DNA of 64,000 nt from a virus: positions 62,001-126,000 of IMG/VR virus record IMGVR_UViG_3300042691_041718, one strand, 5' to 3'. Position numbers and translations under genes: made by a program. Positions 1-8,736 of this stretch are shown in pieces. Within the stretch, counting starts at the first letter, position 1, and every line of letters starts with the position of its first letter. The notes below the pieces were generated by a model. That model worked only from the letters and a program-made list of their open reading frames with translations. It did not search any database and had not been told where the DNA came from.

Positions 1-339
1 AAATTATGTGGATATAGAATTTTATATTATGATTTAATTTTCATTTTACATAAACTTCATAAGTATGGTATTAAACCTGCTAATATTATTTACTTATATG
101 ATAAAAAACCTTGGGATGCTAGAATAGTCGATATAGCAGATGATTGGAAACAAAAATTTGCCTGGGCTTTTTCTTTTGATGAAGTTTGTTATGAATTAGG
201 TGTTAAGTCACCTAAAGAGAATATGAATGGTTCTGAAGTACATAAATACTATCATAAAGGTAAATTAGAAGATATAAAAAGATATTGTGAAATGGATGTT
301 AGTTCATCTATTGATGTTGGTAACATTCTTTATAATTAA
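1..339 (+). CDS. 3'-5' exonuclease (DEDDy, PolB-exonuclease-like), C-terminal part
   Basis: The gene enters from the left edge in frame 1 and ends in TAA at 337-339, leaving 112 residues. The end carries an ExoIII-type motif of the DEDD superfamily: a His-Lys-Tyr-Tyr-His stretch, then YCEMDV, in which Y and D would be the last catalytic Tyr and Asp. The region before it (KKPWDARIVD, then DEVCYELGVKSP) resembles the predicted PolB-like exonuclease family found in phages and bacteria. The likely role is DNA proofreading or nucleic-acid processing. The stop overlaps the 3' end of the convergent gene by 4 bases. The first catalytic motifs lie outside the window, so the assignment rests on the last motif only. 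Confidence 0.6.
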   Translation, partial: KLCGYRILYYDLIFILHKLHKYGIKPANIIYLYDKKPWDARIVDIADDWKQKFAWAFSFDEVCYELGVKSPKENMNGSEVHKYYHKGKLEDIKRYCEMDVSSSIDVGNILYN

Positions 340-1871
340 ATCTTATTTATAATTCTAATTGTTTTATCTATATTCTCGTTGAAAAATTTTAATTCATCAT
401 CATTTGATGGTGTTGAATCAGTTAATATATCTTTTAATGTTTTTATTTGATCTAGATAACCAACTTCTTTAACAACATCTAAAATCATATTCATTCTTTT
501 TCTTATAACAAAAAGATCATCTAAATCTTCTATTATATTAGGTTTTATCTTCTTTGTAACTAGTTCACCTAATTGGAATATTTTATTTAGGACTTCTTTT
601 CCTAATTCACTATTCATTCCCTTAGTTAAACTATCGAATTTTGATTTTTTAGTATGTAGTCTCTGAATTATTTCAAAAATCAACTTAACTTTTAAATCAG
701 TATCTAAATTTGTACTAATTTGATTAAAATTTATTAAAGTTAATTTAGCAGCCAAATCTCTAACGTTATCACTAGATTTATGATCTCCTATTTCATTTGA
801 AATTCTATCTGTTTGTGATGAAAAATATTTAGTTACTTCAGTTTTAGAATCACCATTTAAAGTTGAGTACCATTTACGTAATTTATCCATATAAAAGTTA
901 GGTCTTTCTTCTTCTTCTTCTATATTTTTATCTTCTTTAATTTTAATTAGTTTATCTAAATCTAAAGCTGAGTTTGATATATCAAACATAATCCATTTAT
1001 TGAAAAGTACCTTATCAAATAATGAGTTGAAATTATCAGTATTAGCCATTTTCAATATTCTATTATTAAAATTAGTCTTTCTAATTTCTTCATTTGAAAG
1101 TAATGCTGTTGCACCACTTCTCATTTCTTCTCTACTTGATTTAATATTCTTTCTATTTTTAGAAGTGTCTAATTTAGAAGTATTAAAAACGATAGCAAAT
1201 TGTGATTCACTTAAACTCTTTTTAGTAAATGCGTCATTTGAATCTATTTTTTTATTCCATAACTCTTCTCCATTATTTTCGGGTTTTAATGACCATATAG
1301 TCCAATCACTATCAACTAAACTCCAAGATCTATTACCCCAATCTGTCCAATCTTCATTATCTGGTTCTGAGCCTTCTAAATAACAATCTTCATCACTATA
1401 AATGGCATACATCCTTACTCGATCACCATTAGGTTCAATATAAAGTGTGGCACGTGTTTTAACATCATCATCAAATTCGTCAAAATTAATGAATATCTTA
1501 TCTAAGTGGTTTATCAATCCACTCCTAAAATCATCTCTTAATTCACTAAAATAGCTATATTCTTTGTCTTCTGTGTAACCAGTTCTGGATTTCAACGCTA
1601 CTCCATCAGTTAAAGATATATTTATCAAATTAGCATTGGTATCTAACCAAAACTTATAGATTTTATCATTACCTTCTACTTTATCAAAAGCTTTATTGAA
1701 TGTTAAATACTCAAAATATTCATCTTTTAGTTCTGAATATGGAAAATCAATTTCATCACAAATACTCTTAACTTTATTTAAGAAAAGTATTTTAGATTCC
1801 TTTGATAAATATCTTAATGTTTTAGATAATAATTGTGATTTAAATGCCTCGAATAACTTTATGTGTTTCAT
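336..1871 (-). CDS. Late paralog family protein A, capsid-targeting-like N-terminus
   Basis: This 511-residue protein has no recognised function. It starts MKHIKLFEAF, almost identical to the starts of the genes at 2905-4665, 4662-6305 and 19052-20650, and belongs with them to one paralogous family. Shared landmarks are an aromatic segment (WTDWGNRSWSL, about residue 175), a strand-like block (FAIVFNTSKL, about 225), then a basic block with R-S-G-A, followed by NEEIRKTN and an asparagine/arginine-rich helix. The C-terminal half looks alpha-helical. Unlike B and C it lacks the CxxCxGxG cysteine cluster. LFE-A at residues 6-9 fits the L/I-x-E cleavage rule of T4-type prohead proteases. A late-type motif lies 5 bases before the ATG. 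An internal or injected virion protein is inferred. Confidence 0.8.
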   Translation of the reverse strand: MKHIKLFEAFKSQLLSKTLRYLSKESKILFLNKVKSICDEIDFPYSELKDEYFEYLTFNKAFDKVEGNDKIYKFWLDTNANLINISLTDGVALKSRTGYTEDKEYSYFSELRDDFRSGLINHLDKIFINFDEFDDDVKTRATLYIEPNGDRVRMYAIYSDEDCYLEGSEPDNEDWTDWGNRSWSLVDSDWTIWSLKPENNGEELWNKKIDSNDAFTKKSLSESQFAIVFNTSKLDTSKNRKNIKSSREEMRSGATALLSNEEIRKTNFNNRILKMANTDNFNSLFDKVLFNKWIMFDISNSALDLDKLIKIKEDKNIEEEEERPNFYMDKLRKWYSTLNGDSKTEVTKYFSSQTDRISNEIGDHKSSDNVRDLAAKLTLINFNQISTNLDTDLKVKLIFEIIQRLHTKKSKFDSLTKGMNSELGKEVLNKIFQLGELVTKKIKPNIIEDLDDLFVIRKRMNMILDVVKEVGYLDQIKTLKDILTDSTPSNDDELKFFNENIDKTIRIINKI

Positions 1872-1876
1872 ATTTG

Positions 1877-1887
1877 TATATATTAAA
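1877..1887 (-). promoter_or_regulatory. Late-type promoter motif TTTAATATATA
   Basis: A perfect 11-base copy on the minus strand, 5 bases before the ATG of the 336-1871 gene. It overlaps the upstream part of the divergent TAnnTTTG promoter. Confidence 0.55.
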
Positions 1888-1896
1888 TAATTTTTT

Positions 1897-1904
1897 TATT
1901 TTTG
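1897..1904 (+). promoter_or_regulatory. Bacteroidetes-type promoter (TATTTTTG)
   Basis: A TAnnTTTG box 15 bases before the ATG at 1920. A TTTG at 1873-1876 sits 20 bases upstream, matching the TTTG-N19-21-TAnnTTTG layout known for the Bacteroidetes primary sigma factor. Confidence 0.6.
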
Positions 1905-1919
1905 TGAAAAAGACTGATT

Positions 1920-2369
1920 ATGTTCTTACAAACTGAAATGACAATGAAAGCTTTTGATATAGTTTCAAAAGAATTTGATGGTAAAACCGATAAAGCTGGA
2001 AAACCTTATATAGGACATTTAACACGTGTGGCTTCTAATGTATTAGGTAATTCTAATATAAGAGAGTTATTAACTACAATCGCACTTTTACATGATTTAG
2101 TTGAAGATACCGATTGGACTGAAGAAGACTTACGAAAAGAATTTCCAGATGAAGTTGTTGATGCTGTTATTGCTTTAACAAAAGTTGAAGGTCAAAATTA
2201 TGAAACTTATATAAATAATTTAATCTCAAATAAGTTAGCAATTCATGTTAAATTATCCGACTTAAAAGATAATATGGATGTAACACGATTACCTGAATTA
2301 GGAGATTACGAATTAAAACGATTAAAGAAATACCACACAATTTATAATAAATTAATAAAACTAGTTTAA
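1920..2369 (+). CDS. HD-domain hydrolase, RelA/SpoT (MESH1)-like
   Basis: This 149-residue protein is an HD phosphohydrolase of the small ppGpp-hydrolase-like type. It shows YIGHLTRVA (first metal His), LLHDLVEDT (HD pair followed by E-D) and a later KLSDLKDN that supplies the last metal Asp. This is the usual order H...HD...D of SpoT and MESH1 hydrolase domains, and the length equals the bare domain without a synthetase. Removal of (p)ppGpp or another nucleotide pyrophosphate is inferred. A host-type promoter precedes it and its stop shares one base with the next ATG, so the two form an operon. Starts at 1929 or 1944 are also possible because three Met codons lie close together. Confidence 0.75.
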   Translation: MFLQTEMTMKAFDIVSKEFDGKTDKAGKPYIGHLTRVASNVLGNSNIRELLTTIALLHDLVEDTDWTEEDLRKEFPDEVVDAVIALTKVEGQNYETYINNLISNKLAIHVKLSDLKDNMDVTRLPELGDYELKRLKKYHTIYNKLIKLV

Positions 2370-2875
2370 TGAAGAAACTAATATTTTTCCATGGGTATGG
2401 TGGTGAACCTATTCCATTTATAACCGAGTTATTTAAGTATCTTGGTTACGAAACCATCCAACAATACATTGATTATGATTATGAATGGGATCTTGATGAA
2501 TGTAAATCAATAACAGAAGAGTCTATTGAATTGTCAAAAGATTGTGATGTTATAATTGGTTTAAGTCTTGGTGGCTATACTGCTAACTTAATTGCTAACA
2601 AATTAAGAAAAAATTGTATCTTAATCAACCCTGGTATAGATAGAGATAGATCTCAATTAGAGATAAAAGATTTTAACTATCCGCTTGAAAAAAATGATAT
2701 AAACTTGGAGGTTTTCTTAGGTGCTAGAGATTTTCAAATACCAAACCATTACACAACTGAATATTTAGAAAGGAATGGTATTAAAGCTCGTATTGAGGTT
2801 TTAGAAGATATGTACCATGTTTTCAATGATGAACAGTTTGTTAGAATTGTTAAAATGAGCAATTTTTTCAAATAA
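2369..2875 (+). CDS. Alpha/beta hydrolase (YqiA/UPF0227-like esterase)
   Basis: This 168-residue protein has the compact alpha/beta hydrolase layout of YqiA-type esterases. FFHGYGG near the N-terminus would form the oxyanion region. IGLSLGGY (about residue 75) has the nucleophile elbow G-x-S-x-G-G, and the terminal DMYHVF supplies a candidate catalytic His. An Asp in LGARDFQIP is a candidate third member of the triad. The substrate cannot be told. Its ATG overlaps the previous stop by one base, so it is probably co-expressed with the HD hydrolase, and a bidirectional terminator follows directly. Confidence 0.75.
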   Translation: MKKLIFFHGYGGEPIPFITELFKYLGYETIQQYIDYDYEWDLDECKSITEESIELSKDCDVIIGLSLGGYTANLIANKLRKNCILINPGIDRDRSQLEIKDFNYPLEKNDINLEVFLGARDFQIPNHYTTEYLERNGIKARIEVLEDMYHVFNDEQFVRIVKMSNFFK

Positions 2876-2906
2876 AAAAAGTGAGTAGTTTAACTACTCA
2901 CTTTTT
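2874..2906. terminator. Bidirectional rho-independent terminator
   Basis: A perfect stem GTGAGTAGTTA/TAACTACTCAC is flanked by an A run on the left and a T run on the right, between convergent genes ending at 2875 and 2905. It can serve both strands. Confidence 0.85.
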
Positions 2907-4665
2907 AAGGTATTCTTTTTATAACTTCTTCTATTTCATTAAGAGTTTTTATATAAGCTTCTAATGTATCATTATCAATATCATCAGATGAAAGTCCTTT
3001 AGCATAATAAATTATTCTATCTTTTCTGTCATTGAAACTATATCTTGGTTTATTTATTAATTCATTAATAGAGTTTAATCTGTTTAGAGCTATCTCCATA
3101 TCAGTTTCATCATTGATATCTTTTTTAACTTTAGAAAGGACTATTTCACCAACTTCAATTAGTTTAGTTGCTAATTTTTTATTATTTGGTTGTAACTTTG
3201 CTATTCTTCCAAGAGCATCTGTTTTAAGACTGTTTGAGTATTTTAAGATGTTGTGAATGTCATCTACTTGTGTTTTTTTTGATAAAGACCCAACATTTGA
3301 AAAATAATTAACATCAGATAGTGTCATTTTAGCTAGTAATTCTCTATCATCAGCGTGTCCACTAATTAACCCATACTTACTTCTATTCTTTTCAAAAGCA
3401 TCAATTATTCTATTTCTTTCTGTTGTAGATGATGTATTATATAGTGCTTGTAACCTATCAAAGTATTTAATTCCCGGATCCTTTTTGTCTTTGTTATCCC
3501 AAATATTTACAAGTTTTTGTATTTTCTGAATAGTATCTTTCAACTCGAAGAATAAGATATACTTATCGAATAACAATCTACTGAATAAAGAATTAAAACT
3601 TTCGATATTAAATTCTTTCTGAGCAATCTTCATCAATCTATTTTCTAAATTACTCTTTTTAATCTCTTCTGGATCTTTTAATCTTTGAGCTCCCATTCTA
3701 GCCTTGCTTCTATCACTTTTAATATCACTTCTTTTATAGAATTCAGAGTTTTTTAATTTACCAGTATCGAAAACAATTGCGAAGTCAGCTTCTGATTTTT
3801 CAGAGAGAGCATTACCTGTTTTTATATCTTTGTTGTATAAGAAGTAGTCAATTTCATCACTATCTTTTTTATCATCATTTAGTTTTACCTTTAGCTCATC
3901 AAAAAGATCATATCTCGTTCCACTTCCAGCAGTTAATTGCCAATAGTATCTACCAATATGTGAATATTGATTTCTTAATTCTCTTGATGGTGAGGATCCG
4001 TCTTTTGCACGATTATTGTGTATAGCAAAATAAGCATTTTCATACTCATCGAACACTATAACACCAGTTGTTGTTACACGACCCTCTTTGAAAACAATTG
4101 GTGTTCCATTTGGTATTTTAAAATTTACACTGGATAAGTTTTTAATACTAACATATCCCTCTTTATCTAAGTTTCCAAATTGAGCACCTTTTAATTTTGT
4201 GGGTCTACCATCAGTGATTGTTATTTCTTTTAGATCACCATCTTTAGTGATCCAGAATTTAATCAATTCATAATTTTGTGGAATTCCTTCTCCAGAAGAA
4301 ACAGTCATCATTCCAGTTCCTTTACATTTAGTACAATCAACTTTTCTGGTTCCACTTCCCCATTTTCTATTAATTTTACCACCTTTACAAGTCACACCTT
4401 CAATTCCTTTATCATTAAATAATTCAGTTGAAGTAGCATCACACTTTTTAGTTTCTTCTTTAGAACTAATAACTTCTTTAACTGCCTTTTTAAATGGTAG
4501 GTATTGAAAGAAGTCATCACTTATTTTTGAATAAGGGAAATCTATATTATCACAATAACTTTTTACTTTTTTTAAGAAAGTTTTTTTACTATCTTCAGAT
4601 AAAAAATTTAAAGTCTTTGGTAGTATATTGGATTCAAAAGCCTCAAATAATTTTATAAACTTCAT
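2905..4665 (-). CDS. Late paralog family protein B, with CxxCxGxG cluster
   Basis: A 586-residue member of the same family as 336-1871, starting MKFIKLFEAF. After about 75 residues it carries an insertion with C..., GVTCKGGK and CTKCKGTG, a DnaJ-like half zinc finger that is also present in the next paralog. The core follows: AIHNNRAKDGSSP with an aromatic YYWQL, then DFAIVFDTGKL, then ARMGAQRL and PEEIKKSN. The second half looks helical. Its ATG overlaps the stop of the upstream paralog (4662-6305) by 4 bases, so it is translated from that gene's message and has no promoter of its own. LFE-A at residues 6-9 is a possible prohead-protease site. Function unknown. Confidence 0.8.
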   Translation of the reverse strand: MKFIKLFEAFESNILPKTLNFLSEDSKKTFLKKVKSYCDNIDFPYSKISDDFFQYLPFKKAVKEVISSKEETKKCDATSTELFNDKGIEGVTCKGGKINRKWGSGTRKVDCTKCKGTGMMTVSSGEGIPQNYELIKFWITKDGDLKEITITDGRPTKLKGAQFGNLDKEGYVSIKNLSSVNFKIPNGTPIVFKEGRVTTTGVIVFDEYENAYFAIHNNRAKDGSSPSRELRNQYSHIGRYYWQLTAGSGTRYDLFDELKVKLNDDKKDSDEIDYFLYNKDIKTGNALSEKSEADFAIVFDTGKLKNSEFYKRSDIKSDRSKARMGAQRLKDPEEIKKSNLENRLMKIAQKEFNIESFNSLFSRLLFDKYILFFELKDTIQKIQKLVNIWDNKDKKDPGIKYFDRLQALYNTSSTTERNRIIDAFEKNRSKYGLISGHADDRELLAKMTLSDVNYFSNVGSLSKKTQVDDIHNILKYSNSLKTDALGRIAKLQPNNKKLATKLIEVGEIVLSKVKKDINDETDMEIALNRLNSINELINKPRYSFNDRKDRIIYYAKGLSSDDIDNDTLEAYIKTLNEIEEVIKRIP

Positions 4666-6305
4666 ACTTTTTCTATTACATTTTTCATTCTATTACAGAT
4701 TCTACTAATTTCTTCCGGTGTTTTTGTTGTTAAACCAACATAATTTATATGACGGATACTACCTAATCTAAAATTGGACCATTCATATCTTTTATTTCTA
4801 ATTAGATCCTCAATAGTTTTTATTTTAGCGACTAATATTTCAGCATCATCGATAGTTTCTAGTTTACCAAAAGATTTCAATTTATTATAAATAACATTAC
4901 TGATTTCTTCCATGTGACTTATTAAAACTTTGTGTTTATCATCGGCTTCTGCCTTAACAGTTTCAATAGTTTTTAAGTTGTTTGAGTTATTAGTTATTTC
5001 TCTTCTAAAATATGATTTTAGTGAATCAGCTAGATTTTTTATTTCAGCTTCAGGTTCTACATAACCACCTCTCTTTTTCTTAGCCTTTTCAATTGCTTTT
5101 ATCAATTTAACATATTTATTTAAGATGTTGTCTAATATATCTGATAGTTCACCTTGTTCAAGCATCTTGAAAAGAACATTTTTAAATCCTAATATTCTGA
5201 AGAAATAAGTATCGAAGTTGGATACATCTAATTTATCAGATGAGATTTCGCTTAATTTAGAAATGTATCTATCAATGTTTTGTTTTTTGATCTCTTCTGG
5301 TTTTATAAATGATAAAGCTCCTGATTTTTGAGTTTTTCTACCAGAAATAATCTCTGATTTTTTCGGTAAGTCAAGTCCTTTTAATTTATCAACGTCTAAT
5401 ACAATAGCAAATTTAGCATCCGTTAAACTTTCTTTAGTTAAATTTCTTGTTCTGAAGGCTCTATCACCAACATTTTTATAAAACTCGGTTTCACTAGAAA
5501 TAGTCTTTCCTCCTGAATAATCAAATATAGTTACATATGAATCACCACCAATTGACCAAGAATAATTTCCATAATCTCTCCAATTACCATCAGGTGAAGA
5601 TCCACTCTTACCATCGTTATTGTGTATAAAGTATCTACCACCACCTCGCACAAATAAATATCCATTATCAAATCTTCCTCTTTGATAATCATTTCTACTG
5701 AAGTATATCTTACCAGGATAAACTCCATCTTTTAATCTTTGATTGAATAGGTTTCTCATTCCTTTTTCTTCCAACTCTCTAATATCACCATGATATGATA
5801 GATAACTCAATCTTTGTTCTTCACTTTCTTCTTTTGGTGAATCTATCTTAGATTTGGAAATAGTTATTAAATTACCCCCTTCATCTAACCAAAATTTAAA
5901 AACATTTTGTGGAAGTTTTTTATCTTTCCCATCTGGTGTTCCAACTTTACCAGTTCCTTTACAAACAGGACATTCAACATTTCTAGTGCCTTTACCCCAT
6001 TTCTTAGCTAATTTACCAGCTCTACATTCACTATCTTCAACTCCTTTATCACCAAATACTTCAATAGATTTGGCTTTACAATCTACCTGGTCTCCTTTTT
6101 TACCCTTTTCAACTCTATAATTTAAAGCTGATTTATAAGGTAGGTATTCAAAAACCTCATCAGTTATTTTAGATTGTGGTATATCATATTCTCTTGATAT
6201 ATGATCAATCATACCTAAGAAATTGGGTTTCCCGTTTTTTATATAATTTAATGTTTTAGAAATTACATTAGATTCAAATGCTTCGAAAAGTTTTATATAC
6301 TTCAT
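4662..6305 (-). CDS. Late paralog family protein C, with CxxCxGxG cluster
   Basis: A 547-residue paralog starting MKYIKLFEAF. Residues around 75-120 hold CKAKS, SECRAGK and CPVCKGTG, the same cysteine cluster as paralog B. The family core is clear: FIHNNDGKSGSSPDG with YGNYSWSIGG, then KFAIVLDVDKL, RKTQKSGA and PEEIKKQN. It is the first gene of a two-gene late unit. The late motif lies 23 bases before the ATG, so the message would have a normal leader, in contrast to paralogs A and D. It may be a virion-packaged protein with an N-terminal targeting peptide cut after LFE. The biochemical role is unknown. Confidence 0.8.
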   Translation of the reverse strand: MKYIKLFEAFESNVISKTLNYIKNGKPNFLGMIDHISREYDIPQSKITDEVFEYLPYKSALNYRVEKGKKGDQVDCKAKSIEVFGDKGVEDSECRAGKLAKKWGKGTRNVECPVCKGTGKVGTPDGKDKKLPQNVFKFWLDEGGNLITISKSKIDSPKEESEEQRLSYLSYHGDIRELEEKGMRNLFNQRLKDGVYPGKIYFSRNDYQRGRFDNGYLFVRGGGRYFIHNNDGKSGSSPDGNWRDYGNYSWSIGGDSYVTIFDYSGGKTISSETEFYKNVGDRAFRTRNLTKESLTDAKFAIVLDVDKLKGLDLPKKSEIISGRKTQKSGALSFIKPEEIKKQNIDRYISKLSEISSDKLDVSNFDTYFFRILGFKNVLFKMLEQGELSDILDNILNKYVKLIKAIEKAKKKRGGYVEPEAEIKNLADSLKSYFRREITNNSNNLKTIETVKAEADDKHKVLISHMEEISNVIYNKLKSFGKLETIDDAEILVAKIKTIEDLIRNKRYEWSNFRLGSIRHINYVGLTTKTPEEISRICNRMKNVIEKV

Positions 6306-6328
6306 AATATAATAATATTTTTACTCTT

Positions 6329-6339
6329 TATATATTAAA
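6329..6339 (-). promoter_or_regulatory. Late-type promoter motif TTTAATATATA
   Basis: A perfect copy on the minus strand, 23 bases before the ATG at 6305; it serves paralogs C and B. Confidence 0.6.
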
Positions 6340-6356
6340 AAGTAAAACTTATTTTG

Positions 6357-6364
6357 TATATTTG
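6357..6364 (+). promoter_or_regulatory. Bacteroidetes-type promoter (TATATTTG)
   Basis: A TAnnTTTG box. Its last base is the G of an in-frame GTG, which rules that GTG out as a start and places translation at the ATG at 6379. Confidence 0.6.
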
Positions 6365-6378
6365 TGAAAAATATTATT

Positions 6379-6648
6379 ATGAGAATATTAGATTTTGGTA
6401 GATATAAAGAGATAACATCAGCTAAATTCCGTGTCAAGAGAATAGATGAATCTAGTGATGAGACTTGTTATTATGTCTTACTTTCAATTAATGGTGAAAG
6501 GATAAATGGTGAGATATTCTGTGATTCTAATGGTGAGTTAGAATGTTATCAGTTCTATAATTCAGAAGGTAGATGTATAAGTGAAATATACGGAACTGAA
6601 GTTGTGGAAGATTTAGTGAGAAAGAAATTAAAAAAATTAAGAAAATGA
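6379..6648 (+). CDS. Small hypothetical protein
   Basis: This 89-residue protein of unknown function starts MRILDFGRYKEIT. A longer reading from GTG at 6364 is rejected because that codon overlaps the promoter box. The middle looks like a small beta sheet (CYYVLLSINGERING, then EIFCDSNGELECYQF) and the end is very basic (VRKKLKKLRK), a weak match to the R-x-K-L-x-x-L tail seen on other small proteins here. Its stop overlaps the phosphoesterase ATG by 3 bases, so the two are co-translated. Confidence 0.65.
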   Translation: MRILDFGRYKEITSAKFRVKRIDESSDETCYYVLLSINGERINGEIFCDSNGELECYQFYNSEGRCISEIYGTEVVEDLVRKKLKKLRK

Positions 6649-7232
6649 GTAATATATGGTTTACTTCAGATACGCATTTCGGGCATACAAATATAGCTGG
6701 TCCCAAAATATCTAGATGGAATTCTGGATATAGAAATTTTAATTCAGTTCATGAGATGAACATGGCTCTTATTGATGGTATCAATAAGTATGTCAAAGAA
6801 AATGATATACTATATCACTTAGGTGATTGGAGCTTTGGTGGAATTCACAACATCAAATTATTTAGAGATTCAATTGTTTGTAAAAAAATTCATCTTATTT
6901 TAGGAAACCACGACCAGCATATAGTTGATAAAGAAGTAAAATTCCACGATTCTTCTTTTAACCCAATTGAACTTTTTTCATCAGTTCAAGATGTTTTACA
7001 AGTTTCACATGGAAAACATAAATTTTTCATGAGTCATTATCCACATTTATCTTGGGATGGGAGTCATAAGGGGGTTATTATGCTACATGGTCATGAACAC
7101 TCATATTTTGATCATTTAAATAAAAACACTTTAAGAATGGATGTTGGTGTCGATTCCGCTAAAATAGTATTAGGTGAATATAGACCTTTTAGTATAGAAG
7201 AGGTTATTGATTTTAATAGTAGAAAAAAATAA
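6645..7232 (+). CDS. Calcineurin-like metallophosphoesterase
   Basis: This 195-residue protein has all the metallophosphoesterase motifs in order: TSDTHFGH (D-x-H), HLGDWSFGG (G-D), LILGNHDQH (G-N-H-D), SHYPHLSW and LHGHEHS (G-H-x-H). The length fits the small YfcE-like or phage-type phosphodiesterases that cut phosphate mono- or diesters with two metal ions. A role in nucleotide or nucleic-acid processing is inferred; the substrate is unknown. It shares the host-type promoter at 6357 with the gene before it. Confidence 0.88.
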   Translation: MSNIWFTSDTHFGHTNIAGPKISRWNSGYRNFNSVHEMNMALIDGINKYVKENDILYHLGDWSFGGIHNIKLFRDSIVCKKIHLILGNHDQHIVDKEVKFHDSSFNPIELFSSVQDVLQVSHGKHKFFMSHYPHLSWDGSHKGVIMLHGHEHSYFDHLNKNTLRMDVGVDSAKIVLGEYRPFSIEEVIDFNSRKK

Positions 7233-7265
7233 TTCAGATAGCACATCATTAGGGAGTTATTCACT

Positions 7266-7276
7266 TTTAATATATA
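7266..7276 (+). promoter_or_regulatory. Late-type promoter motif TTTAATATATA
   Basis: A perfect copy 19 bases before the ATG of the LAGLIDADG endonuclease gene, so the homing gene seems to carry its own late promoter. Confidence 0.55.
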
Positions 7277-7295
7277 ATTAAAAGAATAAACTCTT

Positions 7296-8174
7296 ATGAG
7301 AAAGTGGAATAATGATGAATTGGATTTTTTGTTATCTAATTATGCTAAAGAGGGAATTAGCTTTTGTTCTAATTTTCTTAATAGAACACAAAGAAGTGTT
7401 CAAAAAAAGGCCTCAAAACTTGGATTGAAAGTTGACATTGAAACGATTAAGTCTCTTAGATCATCAACTGTAAAATGTAGTTGGGAGAAAAGAAATGACT
7501 CACAAAAAAACCTAAATAAGGTATTAAACGTGTCAATTGATGACATTTATACTAATCCTACATTTTTATATATTTTAGGTTATATATGGGGTGATGGTTA
7601 TATTCATAATGGTGGTCTTGGTAAATCAAATTCGGTATCGTTAGAAATTATTAAAGATGATGGTTTGGATATTTATGAAAAGATGATGTCGGTTATAAAT
7701 TGGAATATTTCATATAGAAAAAGAAATAATAGAAAAGAGCAAATTTGTTTTTCTATATATAATAGAATATTAATTGAATATTTAGTATCTTTAGACTATC
7801 ATAAGAAATCTTATAATTATCCTATAATTTTAGATAATTTAAGTTTTGATATGAAAAGGTATTTTTATATGGGATTGTCGGATGCTGATGGTTGTTTTTA
7901 TTATAATTCGAAACATTATAATACACAATATTCAATATCATCCACCATTAATCAGGATTGGAGACACATCTCTGATATTTTTGATTATTTAGGTATAGAA
8001 TATAAAATTAAAAAGAGAGAGACTATAAATAAAAGTGGTAATATTCACACACACTCTTTGGTTTTAATATCCAATAAAAAAGATGTTTTAAAATTTGGAG
8101 ATTATTTATATGGTGATGATTTTATAGGATTGAAAAGAAAATATGAAAAATATCTTTATATAAAAAATTTGTAA
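7296..8174 (+). CDS. Free-standing LAGLIDADG homing endonuclease
   Basis: A 292-residue protein. Residues 1-60 form a helix-turn-helix of the Myb/GcrA type (MRKWNNDELDFLLSNY ... RTQRSVQKKASKLG). The rest has two LAGLIDADG-type helices, LGYIWGDGYIH (about residue 92) and MGLSDADGCFYY (about 190), each with the catalytic acidic residue. The two-motif form acts as a monomer that cuts one long asymmetric site and spreads its gene into phages lacking it. It stands between intact genes rather than in an intron or intein and has a late motif upstream. The closest alternative would be a LAGLIDADG-like transcription regulator (WhiA type), which is less likely. Confidence 0.85.
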   Translation: MRKWNNDELDFLLSNYAKEGISFCSNFLNRTQRSVQKKASKLGLKVDIETIKSLRSSTVKCSWEKRNDSQKNLNKVLNVSIDDIYTNPTFLYILGYIWGDGYIHNGGLGKSNSVSLEIIKDDGLDIYEKMMSVINWNISYRKRNNRKEQICFSIYNRILIEYLVSLDYHKKSYNYPIILDNLSFDMKRYFYMGLSDADGCFYYNSKHYNTQYSISSTINQDWRHISDIFDYLGIEYKIKKRETINKSGNIHTHSLVLISNKKDVLKFGDYLYGDDFIGLKRKYEKYLYIKNL

Positions 8175-8218
8175 TTTAATATTACTTTTTTATTTTTATA
8201 AAATTAGTGTTGATCATC

Positions 8219-8413
8219 ATGAATAAGAGTCAAATTATAGAAGTTAGTTTACAATTCAGAAAAATTATTATAAACTCCAATTATGGTTTGCCTAATAAGT
8301 TTCTAAATATAGATGATGAATATTATTCAGAAACTTTTAAGTTAAAAATACTTTATAAAAGATTTCATAAAATAGAAAAGATATGGAAAAGTGGGAAGAC
8401 GCACAATCAGTAG
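8219..8413 (+). CDS. Tiny hypothetical protein
   Basis: A 64-residue protein, MNKSQIIEVS onward. The reading could be extended to GTG at 8207, but ATG at 8219 is the better start. It is basic and probably helical, with no recognised domain. Its 3' end overlaps the next gene by 31 bases in another frame, typical of the dense small-gene run that begins here. Confidence 0.5.
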   Translation: MNKSQIIEVSLQFRKIIINSNYGLPNKFLNIDDEYYSETFKLKILYKRFHKIEKIWKSGKTHNQ

Positions 8414-8736
8414 TTTGTATAAAACCATACTTAAATTATAGAGTTGGTGGTTCTTATAACATAAAAGGTAGAGGAAACTTGACTTTTAATGCTGACCCAG
8501 AAGTTGGTGGTAGAAAAGGTTGGGGTATTTGTATCGAAGATGATTGGTACGGATCACACGATGATAAAGGTAATCTTATAAAAGATTGGTGGAAAAAACC
8601 ATATTCAGAAAGAATTAAGTGGTATTATTTAGATTTAAATGAGTTAAATACTTATTTCATAACTTATGATGAATATTGGGAAACTAAATTGAAAGCGGAT
8701 AGAAGAGAAGATAAACTTAATCAATTAGGTATATGA
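8383..8736 (+). CDS. Small hypothetical protein with shared C-terminal tail motif
   Basis: A 117-residue protein rich in Trp, Tyr, Gly and Asp (WGICIEDDWYGSHDD), with no known domain. It ends RREDKLNQLGI, the clearest copy of a tail found on about eleven small proteins in this window. The last codons GGT ATA TGA contain the ATG of the next gene, so stop and start overlap by 4 bases and translation is probably coupled. It is first of a run of four such genes (8383-9744). Expression probably comes from the same unit as 8219. Confidence 0.65.
   Translation: MEKWEDAQSVVCIKPYLNYRVGGSYNIKGRGNLTFNADPEVGGRKGWGICIEDDWYGSHDDKGNLIKDWWKKPYSERIKWYYLDLNELNTYFITYDEYWETKLKADRREDKLNQLGI

Noticed and set aside
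6364-6378. GTG start for the small gene before the phosphoesterase
   Set aside because: The GTG overlaps the TATATTTG promoter box, so it would not be in the message.
7232-8219. Group I intron housing the LAGLIDADG gene
   Set aside because: The flanking genes are complete and do not join into one protein; the nuclease gene has its own late motif.
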